Shown one piece after another: positions 1 through 9,134 of a stretch of 64,000 bases of DNA. Each line of letters starts with the position of its first letter. Positions within the stretch are counted from its first letter, which is position 1. Where the stretch lies: positions 29,116 to 93,115 of the forward strand of contig JABIZD010000084.1 of assembly GCA_018666555.1 (NCBI GenBank), given 5' to 3'. The stretch comes from Gammaproteobacteria bacterium. Lineage in GTDB: Bacteria; Pseudomonadota; Gammaproteobacteria; Pseudomonadales; Azotimanducaceae. The notes under the pieces are model-generated. The model was not told the DNA's origin, searched no databases, and worked only from the letters and a program-made list of their open reading frames with translations. A program made the translations under genes and the position numbers.

Positions 1-77
1 CCTTGAGCCTCATTTTAGTTGCTGTCAATGCCGGTCTTAAATGGCAAACTAATCGCTTTCTATCCGGAATATCTATT

Positions 78-995
78 ATGCAAATTGGACTGATGTTATC
101 GGTGTCTGAAGACGCCAACGGCACCATAGAAAAGGTTGTCGAGAGCGCTAAAAATGCCGAGCATGAAGGCTTTGATAGCCTGTGGATGGCTCACCTTTTT
201 GGCCTTGATGCAGTGACCACATTGGCCATTATCGGTCAGGCCACAAAATCCATTCGGTTAGGCTCGGCAGTGACACCTACCTACCCTAGACACCCGACAG
301 CGCTGGCCCAACAGGCTCTAACTACCGGTGCAGCTTGCCAGGGAAGATTCACACTTGGAATTGGTCTATCCCATCAAGTTGTCATTGAGAACATGCTGGG
401 GCTCTCCTACAGCAAACCGGCCAGGCATATGAAAGAATATCTCGCAATCCTGCTACCTTTGCTGCGAGGTGAAAAGGTCTCCTTTCAGGGGCAGAACTAT
501 ACAATAAATCAGGTCAAGCTGGCTCTGCCCGGCCAGGCCGAAGTACCCACACTGGTTGCCGCTCTTGGGCCGGTCATGCTAAAGCTGGCCGGCGAACAAG
601 CTCAGGGGACCATCACTTGGATGGTTGGACCCAACACCTTGGAACAGTACATTCTACCCACCATCAACGCAGCAACTGCCCAGGCAGGCAAACCCGCCGC
701 TAGAATCGCAGCGGGGTTTCCCGTACTCATCACCAACGATGAGGCAACTGCCAGGGAGAAAATAGGCAAATCATTACAGATTTACGGCATGCTGCCTTCC
801 TATAGAGCCATGCTGGACCGTGAAGGCCTCGCTGGACCACAGGATCTGGCCATGGTCGGCAGCGAAGCTTCGGTGCGCAGTGCTATGGCAAAGCTTCGTG
901 ATATCGGTGTCACTGATTTCTGTGCGGCAATCAGCACAGATGACCCCGAAGAACACCACCGAACTCGCGCTTTCCTGGCAAACGAGTGCCAATAG
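78..995 (+). CDS. LLM-class F420-dependent oxidoreductase
   Basis: A protein of about 305 residues with the TIM-barrel fold of the bacterial luciferase-like (LLM) superfamily. It opens with a short beta strand (MQIGLML) and has the family signatures GRFTLGIGLSH near residue 100 and TLVAALGPVMLKLAGE near 175. The wording resembles the TIGR03564 group of F420-dependent oxidoreductases, a comparison from memory. Such enzymes use reduced F420 for hydride transfer to an organic substrate, which cannot be named here. I chose the ATG at 78; the frame is open upstream from a TTG at 3, but the extra 25 residues do not look like the family. It converges on the next LLM gene with only 9 bases between stops. 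An FMN-dependent flavin monooxygenase is the alternative, but the intact F420 operon in the window favours F420. Confidence 0.85.
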   Translation: MQIGLMLSVSEDANGTIEKVVESAKNAEHEGFDSLWMAHLFGLDAVTTLAIIGQATKSIRLGSAVTPTYPRHPTALAQQALTTGAACQGRFTLGIGLSHQVVIENMLGLSYSKPARHMKEYLAILLPLLRGEKVSFQGQNYTINQVKLALPGQAEVPTLVAALGPVMLKLAGEQAQGTITWMVGPNTLEQYILPTINAATAQAGKPAARIAAGFPVLITNDEATAREKIGKSLQIYGMLPSYRAMLDREGLAGPQDLAMVGSEASVRSAMAKLRDIGVTDFCAAISTDDPEEHHRTRAFLANECQ

Positions 996-1004
996 GCCCC
1001 TATA

Positions 1005-1925
1005 TCAACTGTTTGCGAACACCGGGATAACTTCTTCTATCAGGCGCCTGGTCTGATAGAAGGCATCATTGGTAGCCTCAGCAATCGGTATGAGCACAAA
1101 CTTGGAACACCCAGCCGCAATATATTCTTCGACCCGAGAAACAATATCTGTCGAATCACCAATCACCAGATAACGGCTTGGGTCCTGTTGTGTTCTTGCC
1201 GCCAGCCCCTTCAGGGAGCGCTGTGAAACAGGCTCATCAACCTCACCAAAACGAAACGAAAAAGTGGCCCCATAGTGATCATCATCGATGGATCGTCCGG
1301 TATCCACCAGAGCTGCTTTAATACCCTTGATAGCCACAGCCGTACGTTCGGGTGTATCGATACCGGCAAGCCAACCGGTACCGAGCCGCGCTGTTCTGCG
1401 CATGGCCAATGGGCTTGAGCCCCCTATCCACAACGGAATTCTAGGGTTGGCCGGTTTAGGCGAAATACAGGCTTTATCGTAATTGAAGAACTCACCAGAA
1501 AAACTGACTTCGTCTTCATTCCACAGTCTTTGCACGAGGCTGAGGGCTTCATCAGCCTTTTTTCCCCGTCGCTTGGTCGGTGTCCCGGTAGCACGGTAAT
1601 CCATACTCAAGGCACTACCTATTCCAAAAGCAGGTAACAGTCTACCATCACTCAATAGGTCGATTGTAGCGCACTGTTTCGCCGTTAATAGGGGATCCCT
1701 CAATGCAATACTGGCCACATTCATCCCAAACCGAATTCTGTCCGTTGCCCCAGCGAGCGCAGCCATGGTCGACAGGGTTTCCAGGTTTGGTTCTCGAGAA
1801 ACTAACCGGTCCGTCTGCCAGATGGAATCCACGCCGCCAAGCTCACACAACTCTACCCATCGAAAGTAATCTTTACCTGTCTCGAACGGAAATCGACCTA
1901 AACCTAACCCTAATCCCACTGTCAT
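1005..1925 (-). CDS. LLM-class F420-dependent oxidoreductase
   Basis: A luciferase-like TIM-barrel protein of about 306 residues, convergent with the preceding LLM gene. The start at 1925 gives the typical N-terminal strand MTVGLGLGLG; the frame stays open 15 codons further upstream to a TTG at 1970, which I reject. Family marks include a GRLLPAFGIGSA segment around residue 95 and a RIPLWIGGSSPLAMRR segment around 160. It is sequence-divergent from its neighbour (different C-terminal half, IGDSTDIVSRVEEY instead of MVGSEASVRSAM), so the pair is not a recent duplication. Substrate unknown; F420 versus FMN use is inferred from family and context. Confidence 0.82.
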   Translation of the reverse strand: MTVGLGLGLGRFPFETGKDYFRWVELCELGGVDSIWQTDRLVSREPNLETLSTMAALAGATDRIRFGMNVASIALRDPLLTAKQCATIDLLSDGRLLPAFGIGSALSMDYRATGTPTKRRGKKADEALSLVQRLWNEDEVSFSGEFFNYDKACISPKPANPRIPLWIGGSSPLAMRRTARLGTGWLAGIDTPERTAVAIKGIKAALVDTGRSIDDDHYGATFSFRFGEVDEPVSQRSLKGLAARTQQDPSRYLVIGDSTDIVSRVEEYIAAGCSKFVLIPIAEATNDAFYQTRRLIEEVIPVFANS

Positions 1926-2436
1926 AGATATTCCCACGTCTATCAAAAATGCGCGTAAAAAACAATTCAACCAGCCCGTAACAGACCCAGCAACCGTTTA
2001 TAGCCACCCTTACTAATGCTAACAGAACCGCCTCAACGCATGGTTTATCATTTTCAAGCCTGAAACCCAGCAGGGTAGTACCATGACATGGTCTATTCCA
2101 AACGAGTTGTCATCGCTCAAACAGGCTAGTTCTTACCGGCTTAACAGCATCATGGAACTGATCAATGCCCGGTAACCAGAATTCACCTGCCTTATAAGCC
2201 CTGCTGAGTTGCCTACATCACCATAGGTTAACTAACTGATAAAATTATGAATTCAGGATAGGTTCTATTATAGTCAGTCATATAATCAGAAAGGTATTTC
2301 CTTATATTAGTGCAGTTGTGCAGCGGCAGCCATTGCCTTGTCACACTTTAATCGCTGCAGCGGATAATAAAGTAAATCCAATTCTGAAACCCAAACCGGG
2401 CATTCTGATCAAGCGAGAAGAAAGAGAGTATTTCTA
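1926..2436. other. Intergenic region with divergent promoters
   Basis: About 510 bases separate the divergent LLM gene (minus) and quinone oxidoreductase gene (plus). No convincing reading frame or RNA gene is visible. A perfect -10 hexamer TATAAT lies at 2281-2286 on the plus strand, but the matching -35 region is poor. A purine-rich stretch at 2412-2428 supplies the ribosome-binding site for the TTG start at 2437. The length is unusual for this dense window. Confidence 0.4.
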
Positions 2437-3423
2437 TTGAAAGCTATTATTTGCGAGTCATTTCAGACTCCGGAAAATCTGGTAGTTACCGACATAACTG
2501 ACCCGCTACCAGAACCCCACGAAGTCGTTCTGAAAGTTGAGGCTACAGGACTGGGCTACGTGGATGCACTAACCGTAGCGGGCCTTTACCAGATAAAACC
2601 CGAATTGCCTTTTATACCCGGAAATGAGATTGCAGGAACTGTTGAATTGCTGGGTAGCCAGGTAAAACACTTGAGGCGCGGCCAGCGAGTATTGGCAATG
2701 CCAGCAAGAGGCGGCTTAGCCGAGAAGGTCTGCATACCCGAGGGCAACTGTATCGTCCTGCCCAACAGCATTTCCAGCAACGCTGCAGCATCCTTTCTGG
2801 TAAATTATTGCACCGCTTTTCATGGCCTCATCACTTTAGGTGCGATCAAGAAAAAAGAAAATATTCTTATACTCGGCGCCAGCGGCGGCGTTGGCATGGC
2901 TGCTATTGATGTAGCTATTTCCCAGGGTGCAAACGTTTACGCGGCCGCTTCCAGCAAAGAAAAACGTGATGCCTGCATGCTTGCCGGCGCCAAGGAAAGT
3001 ATCGATTACAGCCAGCCGCAGTGGCGTAAAGAGCTTAACGCCAAGCTCGACGGCAATACACTGGACCTGGTTTACGACCCTGTTGGAGGAGATTACGCTG
3101 AACCCGCCTTGCGATCTTTGAGCCCTGACGGACGATTTCTAGTGGTAGGATTTGCCAGTGGTGAAATCCCAAAACTACCACTGAACCTGACTTTACTCAA
3201 ACGTATCTCTATTATCGGTGTTAACTGGGGCGGGTATATCGCCGCTAAACCCAGAGAATCTCGCCCCGTTATCAATTCTTTGATTCAATGGATTCGTGAT
3301 GGACTTCTCCACCCTGAAGCAGGAGAAGTATACACCCTGGAAGATGCCGGAATCGCTATGAAGAACATGCTCGACAGAAAAGCCATTGGCAAAACCATCA
3401 TTTCTCTGGAGGAACAGCCATGA
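2437..3423 (+). CDS. NADPH:quinone oxidoreductase, zinc-independent MDR family
   Basis: A 328-residue medium-chain dehydrogenase/reductase of the quinone-oxidoreductase branch. It has an N-terminal GroES-like domain (residues 1-120) and a nucleotide-binding fold with the glycine motif GASGGVGMAA at about 147-156. Structural- and catalytic-zinc cysteine patterns of alcohol dehydrogenases are absent. It probably reduces quinones or alpha,beta-unsaturated carbonyls with NADPH in the cytoplasm. The start is a TTG, with a purine-rich Shine-Dalgarno just upstream. Its stop overlaps the ATG of the epoxide hydrolase gene (ATGA), so the two are translationally coupled. A paralogue lies at 13026-14054. 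Confidence 0.88.
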   Translation: MKAIICESFQTPENLVVTDITDPLPEPHEVVLKVEATGLGYVDALTVAGLYQIKPELPFIPGNEIAGTVELLGSQVKHLRRGQRVLAMPARGGLAEKVCIPEGNCIVLPNSISSNAAASFLVNYCTAFHGLITLGAIKKKENILILGASGGVGMAAIDVAISQGANVYAAASSKEKRDACMLAGAKESIDYSQPQWRKELNAKLDGNTLDLVYDPVGGDYAEPALRSLSPDGRFLVVGFASGEIPKLPLNLTLLKRISIIGVNWGGYIAAKPRESRPVINSLIQWIRDGLLHPEAGEVYTLEDAGIAMKNMLDRKAIGKTIISLEEQP

Positions 3424-4565
3424 ACCAGGTATCGCCTTTCATCATCGAAACCAGTGACCAGGAAATCGCTGACCTCAAATTGAGGCTGGCAATGACCCGC
3501 TGGCCTGATAAAGAAACACCGGCTGACTGGAGCCAGGGTATCCCGCTTGCCTACATGAAGGAACTCAAAGACTACTGGGAATCCGACTATAACTGGCCTG
3601 AAAGGCTTGCCAAAATAAACCAGTGGCCAGGTTACACAACCGAACTGCAGGGCCTTAATATCCATTTCTTACATATCAAGTCAAAGCATGCGGAAGCTCG
3701 ACCCTTATTAATGACCCATGGTTGGCCTGGCTCAATTATCGAATTTCAAAAAGTAATCAGTCCGCTGACTGATCCAGTCAGTCATGGTGGGCAGGCCGCA
3801 GAGGCTTTTCATCTCATTTTGCCCTCACTGCCCGGCTTCGGATACTCGGAAAAACCCAGCCAACCCGGTTGGGGCATCGAAAAAATTGCCGCTGCCTGGG
3901 ACGAACTGATGGTCGGATTAGGGTACCCCAAATATCTGGCCCAAGGAGGCGATTGGGGCTCGATTGTTACCACTGCCATCGCAACGCAAAACCTCGGACA
4001 CTGCCAGGGGATCCATGTCACCATGCCCATGGCTCCACCTGACCCCGATACCATGAATGATCTATCGGAACTCGAACAGGAGTGTCTGGCTACCTATCAG
4101 TTTTATCAAGAAAGCGACTCTGGCTACTCCAAACAACAGAGTACCCGGCCGCAAACTCTGGGCTATGGTCTTGCTGACTCCCCCATAGGCCAAGCCGGTT
4201 GGATCATTGAAAAATTTTATCAATGGATGGATTGTCAGGGACACCCGGAAAATATCGTAAGCCGGGACGAATTGCTTGACAACGTTATGATGTACTGGCT
4301 TCCAGGTGCAGCGGCGTCCTCAGCCAGAATCTACTGGGAAAGCTTTGGTAGAAATCAACAAATGCAACCTGCAGTTGAAATCCCAGTGGGTACCAGTATT
4401 TTTCCGAAAGAAATTTTCAAAACTTCGGAACGCTGGGCCAAAAAGCGCTTCAAACAACTGGTGTACTTCAATGTGCTCAACACTGGAGGACATTTTGCCG
4501 CCTTCGAGCAGCCAGAAACCTTTGTTAGCGAACTCAGGAAGTGCTTCGCAAGGATCGAGTACTAG
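3420..4565 (+). CDS. Epoxide hydrolase (EHN-domain alpha/beta hydrolase)
   Basis: A 381-residue protein of the microsomal-type epoxide hydrolase family. The N-terminal EHN domain covers roughly residues 1-100, followed by an alpha/beta hydrolase core. Visible catalytic elements are the oxyanion motif HGWPGS beginning at His100, the nucleophile Asp178 in GGDWGS, and the general-base His358 in NTGGHFAAFEQ. The enzyme hydrolyses epoxides to diols by a covalent ester intermediate. It overlaps the preceding quinone oxidoreductase by 4 bases, so both probably act on the same oxidised substrate. Length and motifs are complete. The physiological epoxide is unknown. Confidence 0.92.
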   Translation: MNQVSPFIIETSDQEIADLKLRLAMTRWPDKETPADWSQGIPLAYMKELKDYWESDYNWPERLAKINQWPGYTTELQGLNIHFLHIKSKHAEARPLLMTHGWPGSIIEFQKVISPLTDPVSHGGQAAEAFHLILPSLPGFGYSEKPSQPGWGIEKIAAAWDELMVGLGYPKYLAQGGDWGSIVTTAIATQNLGHCQGIHVTMPMAPPDPDTMNDLSELEQECLATYQFYQESDSGYSKQQSTRPQTLGYGLADSPIGQAGWIIEKFYQWMDCQGHPENIVSRDELLDNVMMYWLPGAAASSARIYWESFGRNQQMQPAVEIPVGTSIFPKEIFKTSERWAKKRFKQLVYFNVLNTGGHFAAFEQPETFVSELRKCFARIEY

Positions 4566-4734
4566 TTAGATCCCGGAACTCTAGGCCCGAGCTGGAAGAT
4601 ACCCGTGCCTGCTGTTTAACCTCGCGGACGACCCTGAGAGTATGTTTCATCGAATACCAAGCACTGCAATCGGACAAGCCCGCAAGCCTTATATAGCTAG
4701 AGGCAGCAACCCGAAACTGGTTTCTGCGGGACGC

Positions 4735-5628
4735 TTATCTGCTGATAACATCGACAGCATCAGAAGAGACCTGTCCTGTTAATAGGCTATTCAGCAATTC
4801 TGCCAGACGAATACCGGCAATAGCCAACCGGTGCTCTGCCACAGGCCAGTTAAGACGCCAATAGTTTGCGGATAGTCGCAACGATTTACTCGTTATTGCC
4901 TGGCAACCTGCTGCGCTTATCTGGCAATACCGGGTACGAGGATGCCTGGCTATGGCAAAAGATTCATTGGCCCAATCGATCGACTTTTGAGACTGTTCAG
5001 AGCCTGCTACTTTAATACCTTCGGCCACATTTAGCAGCACTCGCAGCAACTGTTGTCGAGACTTTTTATTTTCTGCTAAGAGGCAGTAATCCCAGACAGC
5101 ATGAAGATTCTTACATGCATCAAAACCGCTCACCCGAACCAGGTTTCCTCCCCGATCATCAGCAAAACTGACATGCATAGGCTGATGCAGGTCACCAACC
5201 CAATGCCCTAGAAACATCAATGCCTGCAAGCGCGCCCAGGCGCTTAAATCTCGAGCCGACAGCATCGATGCGTGTTGATCCAGAGCAGCTAGAATACAGC
5301 CGGTCACGCAATAACCTCGATGCACGCTTTGGTCAATCCGATCTACGTTAACGTAATGCCAGGCTGCAATACTTTTATATTCTGGCAGGCTTCTGATTTT
5401 GTCTGCCCAAGTACACAAATCACCAAAATCGACTGCAGCGTCTTTGGAGATAAGCGCTTTGTGTTGTTTCGGAAGCGCAGTGAGCAAAATATCAAGATTA
5501 TTTTTGACCTTCGGCTGAAGATTTTCATAGGCGATATCACAGACTAATTGATGCCCCATATCAGACCAGCCATAAACCTCCAGACTATAGAAACCGATGA
5601 TGACAATGCTGGCCCATCTTGCTAACAC
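4735..5628 (-). CDS. Secreted S1/P1-type nuclease
   Basis: A 297-residue protein with an N-terminal hydrophobic signal peptide ending before Trp21. Cleavage there would expose WSDMGH, the mature N-terminus typical of S1/P1 nucleases, in which the amino-terminal Trp and the nearby His bind zinc. Other zinc-ligand regions are visible: FGDLCTWADKIR, WHYVNVDR and the FLGHWVGDLHQPMHV box. These enzymes are periplasmic or extracellular three-zinc nucleases that cut single-stranded RNA and DNA and can remove 3'-phosphates, often for phosphate or nucleotide scavenging. It lies downstream of the peroxiredoxin on the same strand, 175 bases away, and may be expressed independently. Confidence 0.9.
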   Translation of the reverse strand: MLARWASIVIIGFYSLEVYGWSDMGHQLVCDIAYENLQPKVKNNLDILLTALPKQHKALISKDAAVDFGDLCTWADKIRSLPEYKSIAAWHYVNVDRIDQSVHRGYCVTGCILAALDQHASMLSARDLSAWARLQALMFLGHWVGDLHQPMHVSFADDRGGNLVRVSGFDACKNLHAVWDYCLLAENKKSRQQLLRVLLNVAEGIKVAGSEQSQKSIDWANESFAIARHPRTRYCQISAAGCQAITSKSLRLSANYWRLNWPVAEHRLAIAGIRLAELLNSLLTGQVSSDAVDVISR

Positions 5629-5803
5629 ACCTGTTACCCCGACATACCCAAAATTAATCTAATTCCACAGAGACTGAAAACAAATTGGTTAACACGCTTT
5701 CTCCGGCTGTCAGCATGCCAAGGCACCCGAACCAAAACCCTGACCTGCAGAAAATGATCTACCAAATGCCATCATTCCATGGATTCCAGTTCCTGCCTAC
5801 TTT

Positions 5804-6256
5804 TTAAACAGACCTGTCTGAGACCAGTTTTAGCCATTCAATATGATGGTTAATACGGAAATCTGCCCTGATACAAGCGGCAATCTTCTGCTCTTGATCA
5901 ATTAAAAAAGAAGCTCTACGCACACCAATTCCAAACGGGCCATTCACACCATAAGCTTTAATGACCTGTTTATCCGCATCCACAAGCAAAGGGAAACCCA
6001 GATTATACTGGGCACTAAAGCGCTGATGGCTTTCTATACCCTGAGGACTGACCCCCACTACAGATAGGCCTTGGCTGCTTAAATCATCACGCATATCACG
6101 TATGCGGCAGGCTTGTTTAGTTCATCCTGGTGTAAAATCTGCTGGATAAAAATAAAGGACCAGAGGCCCCTTAGATACCAAGTCTACTAATCTAACCACT
6201 TCCCCATGCTGATCTGACAATTCAAATAGCGGTGCTTTAGCGCCTACCTTTAACAT
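5804..6256 (-). CDS. bcp: Bcp-type peroxiredoxin, predicted selenoprotein (TGA at codon 45)
   Basis: From the ATG at 6256 the reading frame encodes a full 150-residue Bcp/PrxQ peroxiredoxin if the in-frame TGA at 6122-6124 is read as selenocysteine. The sequence around it is FYPADFTPG-U-TKQAC, aligning position 45 exactly with the peroxidatic cysteine of the family (typically TPGCTKEAC) and Cys50 with the resolving cysteine. Downstream sequence remains full-quality peroxiredoxin (FPLLVDADKQVI, GIGVRRASFLID), with no other damage. The protein would reduce hydroperoxides with thioredoxin as electron donor. A compact stem-loop suited to a bacterial SECIS follows the TGA (6090-6106). A gene caller that stops at TGA would report only the C-terminal 96 residues. 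The alternative is a nonsense mutation exactly in the catalytic codon. No selA, selB, selC or selD is in the window. Confidence 0.85.
6090..6106 (-). promoter_or_regulatory. Candidate SECIS element
   Basis: On the minus strand, a perfect 6-bp stem (CGCATA pairing with TATGCG) closes a 5-nt loop CGTGA. The loop begins 21 nt after the in-frame TGA of the peroxiredoxin and has a G among its first two bases. Both match the known pattern of bacterial SECIS elements, which bind SelB inside the coding sequence just after the UGA. The stem is short and the call rests on manual folding. Confidence 0.6.
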
Positions 6257-6317
6257 TTATTCTACTCATATTAACTTAATCAAAATATCCGTCTGGTACT
6301 ATCTTGCCGGTATAATC

Positions 6318-7154
6318 TCATTGGTACGTGAATACGCCCTGATCGATGACAATATCACCATGTTGATTGCTGGTCCTGAAAATCACTCTATCAGCTTCTT
6401 CCCACATCGACACCGTTAATGCATCACCCGGGTAAACAGGTTTTGAAAAGCGCGCATTCATGGAACGAAACCGCGCTGCATCGCCAGCACACATAACCTG
6501 AAGTAATCCCCGACCGGTGAATCCATAGGTACAAAGGCCGTGTAAAATAGGTTTTGCAAACCCCCCGATTGCTGCAAAACTTGGATCAGAGTGCAATGGA
6601 TTTCGGTCTCCTGACAACCGATAAGTTAACGCCTGATCTTCTCTGGTCGCATAGGTCACAGCGTGATCTGCATCTCGATCCGGGAATTCAATCCTGTCAT
6701 TCGGGCCACGATCTCCCCCAAACCCACCCTCACCTCGACAAAACAAAGTAGACCGGGTTCTCAATAAGACTTTACCCGTATTAACATCCTTTGATTCCGA
6801 ACTGAAAGCAAGCACTCCGGCACTACCCTTATCATAGACGCCAACAATTTCACCGGTACTTTCAATCTCTCCCTCAACAGGAATCTCTGCAAGTAATTCA
6901 ATGCCCTGCTCACCATGCACCATCATTGCGGGATTAAAAGAGCCCGCTGCTTTCATGGGCACGCCGCCACCTCCGATAATTACCGCGAATGTTGGAAATA
7001 CCTGCTGTTGGAGATCCTTAGTGTTCTCGGTCGTATATTGCAGATCTTCGGTTCCAGCACCGATACCTACAGCATATAGTAATGCATCCTTACCGGACCA
7101 GCTGCGTCGCGTCGGCGTTCCTTGAGTACCTACACTATCGGGATTCAGGGGCAT
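6318..7154 (-). CDS. MaoC-like (R)-specific enoyl-CoA hydratase 2
   Basis: A 278-residue double hot-dog protein of the type found in hydratase 2 domains of peroxisomal multifunctional enzymes. The hydratase 2 motif YRLSGDRNPLHSDP spans residues 178-191, providing the catalytic Asp183 and His188, followed by GFAKPILHGLCTYG. It hydrates trans-2-enoyl-CoA to (R)-3-hydroxyacyl-CoA. The ATG at 7154 follows a clear GGAG ribosome-binding site; an in-frame extension to 7271 is not family-like. It lies 61 bases upstream of the peroxiredoxin on the same strand. It fits the many acyl-CoA-active enzymes of this window and probably serves side-chain or fatty-acid degradation. Confidence 0.88.
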   Translation of the reverse strand: MPLNPDSVGTQGTPTRRSWSGKDALLYAVGIGAGTEDLQYTTENTKDLQQQVFPTFAVIIGGGGVPMKAAGSFNPAMMVHGEQGIELLAEIPVEGEIESTGEIVGVYDKGSAGVLAFSSESKDVNTGKVLLRTRSTLFCRGEGGFGGDRGPNDRIEFPDRDADHAVTYATREDQALTYRLSGDRNPLHSDPSFAAIGGFAKPILHGLCTYGFTGRGLLQVMCAGDAARFRSMNARFSKPVYPGDALTVSMWEEADRVIFRTSNQHGDIVIDQGVFTYQ

Positions 7155-7445
7155 ACGATTCTCCAAATAATCATTTGTCTGGCAGTATAGCACCGCAAAA
7201 TCTGTTTCGTCCTGACCAGATAAGAAGATTTCAGCCGCGTTCTGATATTTCCGCTGCCAAAATGCCGTCATTAAAGCGATAATAGCCGCTGGAGCGCTTC
7301 AGGTTCGGTGGGCTGTTCTGATAGTTGGTGATAACTTCACCTTGTCAGCATCCAGCTTGTCCAGGCCAGCAACGTCTCAGTACAGCCTGTCCTTACAGGC
7401 TTGTTCAGAGCACCACAAAAAACCAATGCGAGGCTAGTTCGCTCA

Positions 7446-8435
7446 ATGTCCAAAGAAGAAGACAACCTGTACGTCATTTCATCCTTCTACCATTTCGTGT
7501 CCATAGATGAACCGAAAACATTGCAACAGGCCTGCCTAAAATTCCTGCACGCTAACCAGCTAAAAGGCACCCTGCTAATCGCAACTGAAGGATTAAATGG
7601 CACCCTTTCTGGCCGCCGCAGCAGTATCAATGCCTTCCATGACTGGCTGCGGGAAGATAGCCGTTTCGTGCAGCTAAAATACAAGCAGTCCTACAGCAGA
7701 ACCATGCCCTTTCTCAGAGCCAAGGTGAAGCTAAAAGCTGAGATTGTCACGCTCGGGCAACCTGACCTGGATGTGCAAAAGCATGCCGGGACCTATGTTA
7801 AACCCAAGGACTGGAACCAACTCATCCAATCCTCCGATGTCACCCTGGTAGATACTCGGAATGCCTACGAAGTAAAAATTGGAACCTTTCCAAATGCCGT
7901 CAATCCTCATACTGAATCTTTCAAGGATTTTCCGAAATTTGCGAAAACATCCCTCGACCCGGAAAAACACAAGAAAGTTGCTATGTTCTGTACAGGCGGA
8001 ATCCGTTGCGAGAAATCCACGGCTTATTTAAATTCGTTAGGCTTTGACGAGGTCTATCACCTTGACGGTGGAATACTCCAGTATCTTGAGGATATCCCTG
8101 AGAACGAATCCCTGTGGCAAGGTGAGTGTTTTGTTTTTGATGAGCGTGTCGCCGTCAACCACAGCCTCGAACCAGGCGGTTACCAGCAGTGCCATGCCTG
8201 CCGCCTACCCCTAGATGAAAAAGACCTCTCCAGCCCTGATTACGTCAGCGGAGTGTCTTGTCCACACTGTATCTCCAAAACAACCGTGGCCCAGCGGGCT
8301 CGATTCGTTGAACGCGAAAAACAAGTGCAACTTGCTCATGCTAGGGGCCAAACCCACATTGGCTCCGAGGCCAAATTCGATCAAACAGAAAACCGAAAAG
8401 CAAAGCAACGACTGAAATCCCAGCAGTCTCAATAA
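7446..8435 (+). CDS. trhO: tRNA uridine(34) hydroxylase TrhO (rhodanese family, YceA)
   Basis: A 329-residue protein with an N-terminal ferredoxin-like domain and a rhodanese domain (about residues 120-220) containing the active-site loop CTGGIRCEKS with Cys182 and Cys188. A C-terminal cysteine-rich part (CHACRLPL, CPHC) could bind zinc. The family performs oxygen-dependent hydroxylation of wobble uridine 34 in a set of tRNAs, the first step of cmo5U/mo5U formation. I chose the ATG at 7446 (MSKEED); upstream in-frame codons from TTG 7401 are not conserved-looking. Monocistronic, divergent from the MaoC gene with about 290 bases between. Confidence 0.93.
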   Translation: MSKEEDNLYVISSFYHFVSIDEPKTLQQACLKFLHANQLKGTLLIATEGLNGTLSGRRSSINAFHDWLREDSRFVQLKYKQSYSRTMPFLRAKVKLKAEIVTLGQPDLDVQKHAGTYVKPKDWNQLIQSSDVTLVDTRNAYEVKIGTFPNAVNPHTESFKDFPKFAKTSLDPEKHKKVAMFCTGGIRCEKSTAYLNSLGFDEVYHLDGGILQYLEDIPENESLWQGECFVFDERVAVNHSLEPGGYQQCHACRLPLDEKDLSSPDYVSGVSCPHCISKTTVAQRARFVEREKQVQLAHARGQTHIGSEAKFDQTENRKAKQRLKSQQSQ

Positions 8436-8522
8436 AGCTGAATTGCCGGCATCAACTGCCAGCCAAATGAAGCCACTCCGTTCTTAGGCAATTGTTCTTA
8501 CGAAATTGTGACCCGCAGGGGT

Positions 8523-9134
8523 TTAAACCCTCATCGCATACTGATAGCCGTCTCGAGCCTTTAGTCGCGCAAAATACGCCGTGGTAGCAGGAAAATCTTC
8601 ATTCAACAGACCAAATCTTTCTGCCAGCATAAGAGAATAACCCATCATAATATCTGCCGCTGTAAAACTATCCAGCAGGTAATCCTGATGACGCACAACT
8701 GCTTCAACGGCGTCAAGGCAGACTCCAGCGCGTTGCCGACCATCTTCTACCACTGCAGGAATGCGTTCTTTTTCCGGTCGAATCAGCATATGCTGAGCAA
8801 TATCGCCTAAGGGACGAGCAAAAGTGGCTTCCGCAAACCAGCACCACTGCTGGTAAAAAGCCCCTGCGGGGGTGCCTGGCTTGGGCTGTAATAAGCCATT
8901 AGCATACCGGTCCAACAGGTACTGCACCATCGCCCCTGACTCAAATATTGTCAATTCGCCATCATCCATGGCCGGAACTTTTCCTGTCGGACTTTTTGCT
9001 CGCCAGCCCGGAGAAGCACGGTATTGTTTTCCAAAATCGATGACCTCCACCTGACAGGGAATATCTAATTCATAACATAACCAAATGACTCGTATCGAGC
9101 GTGTGCCGCTAACATGATAAATTGTAATACTCAT
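8523..9134 (-). CDS. Glutathione S-transferase family protein
   Basis: A 203-residue GST with a thioredoxin-like N-terminal domain (MSITIYHVSGTRSIRV start, then the cis-proline region [23 protein letters not shown] at about 50-75) and an all-helical C-terminal domain with the capping motif SFTAADIMMGY. Such proteins conjugate glutathione to electrophiles or reduce disulfides and peroxides. I chose the ATG at 9134; eight further codons lie in frame upstream. It converges on trhO. The exact substrate is not predictable. Confidence 0.87.
   Translation of the reverse strand: MSITIYHVSGTRSIRVIWLCYELDIPCQVEVIDFGKQYRASPGWRAKSPTGKVPAMDDGELTIFESGAMVQYLLDRYANGLLQPKPGTPAGAFYQQWCWFAEATFARPLGDIAQHMLIRPEKERIPAVVEDGRQRAGVCLDAVEAVVRHQDYLLDSFTAADIMMGYSLMLAERFGLLNEDFPATTAYFARLKARDGYQYAMRV

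Noticed and set aside
7384..7401. Seven-bp hairpin (AGCCTGT/ACAGGCT) before trhO, considered as a terminator
   Set aside because: No U-tract on either strand and it lies between divergent genes.
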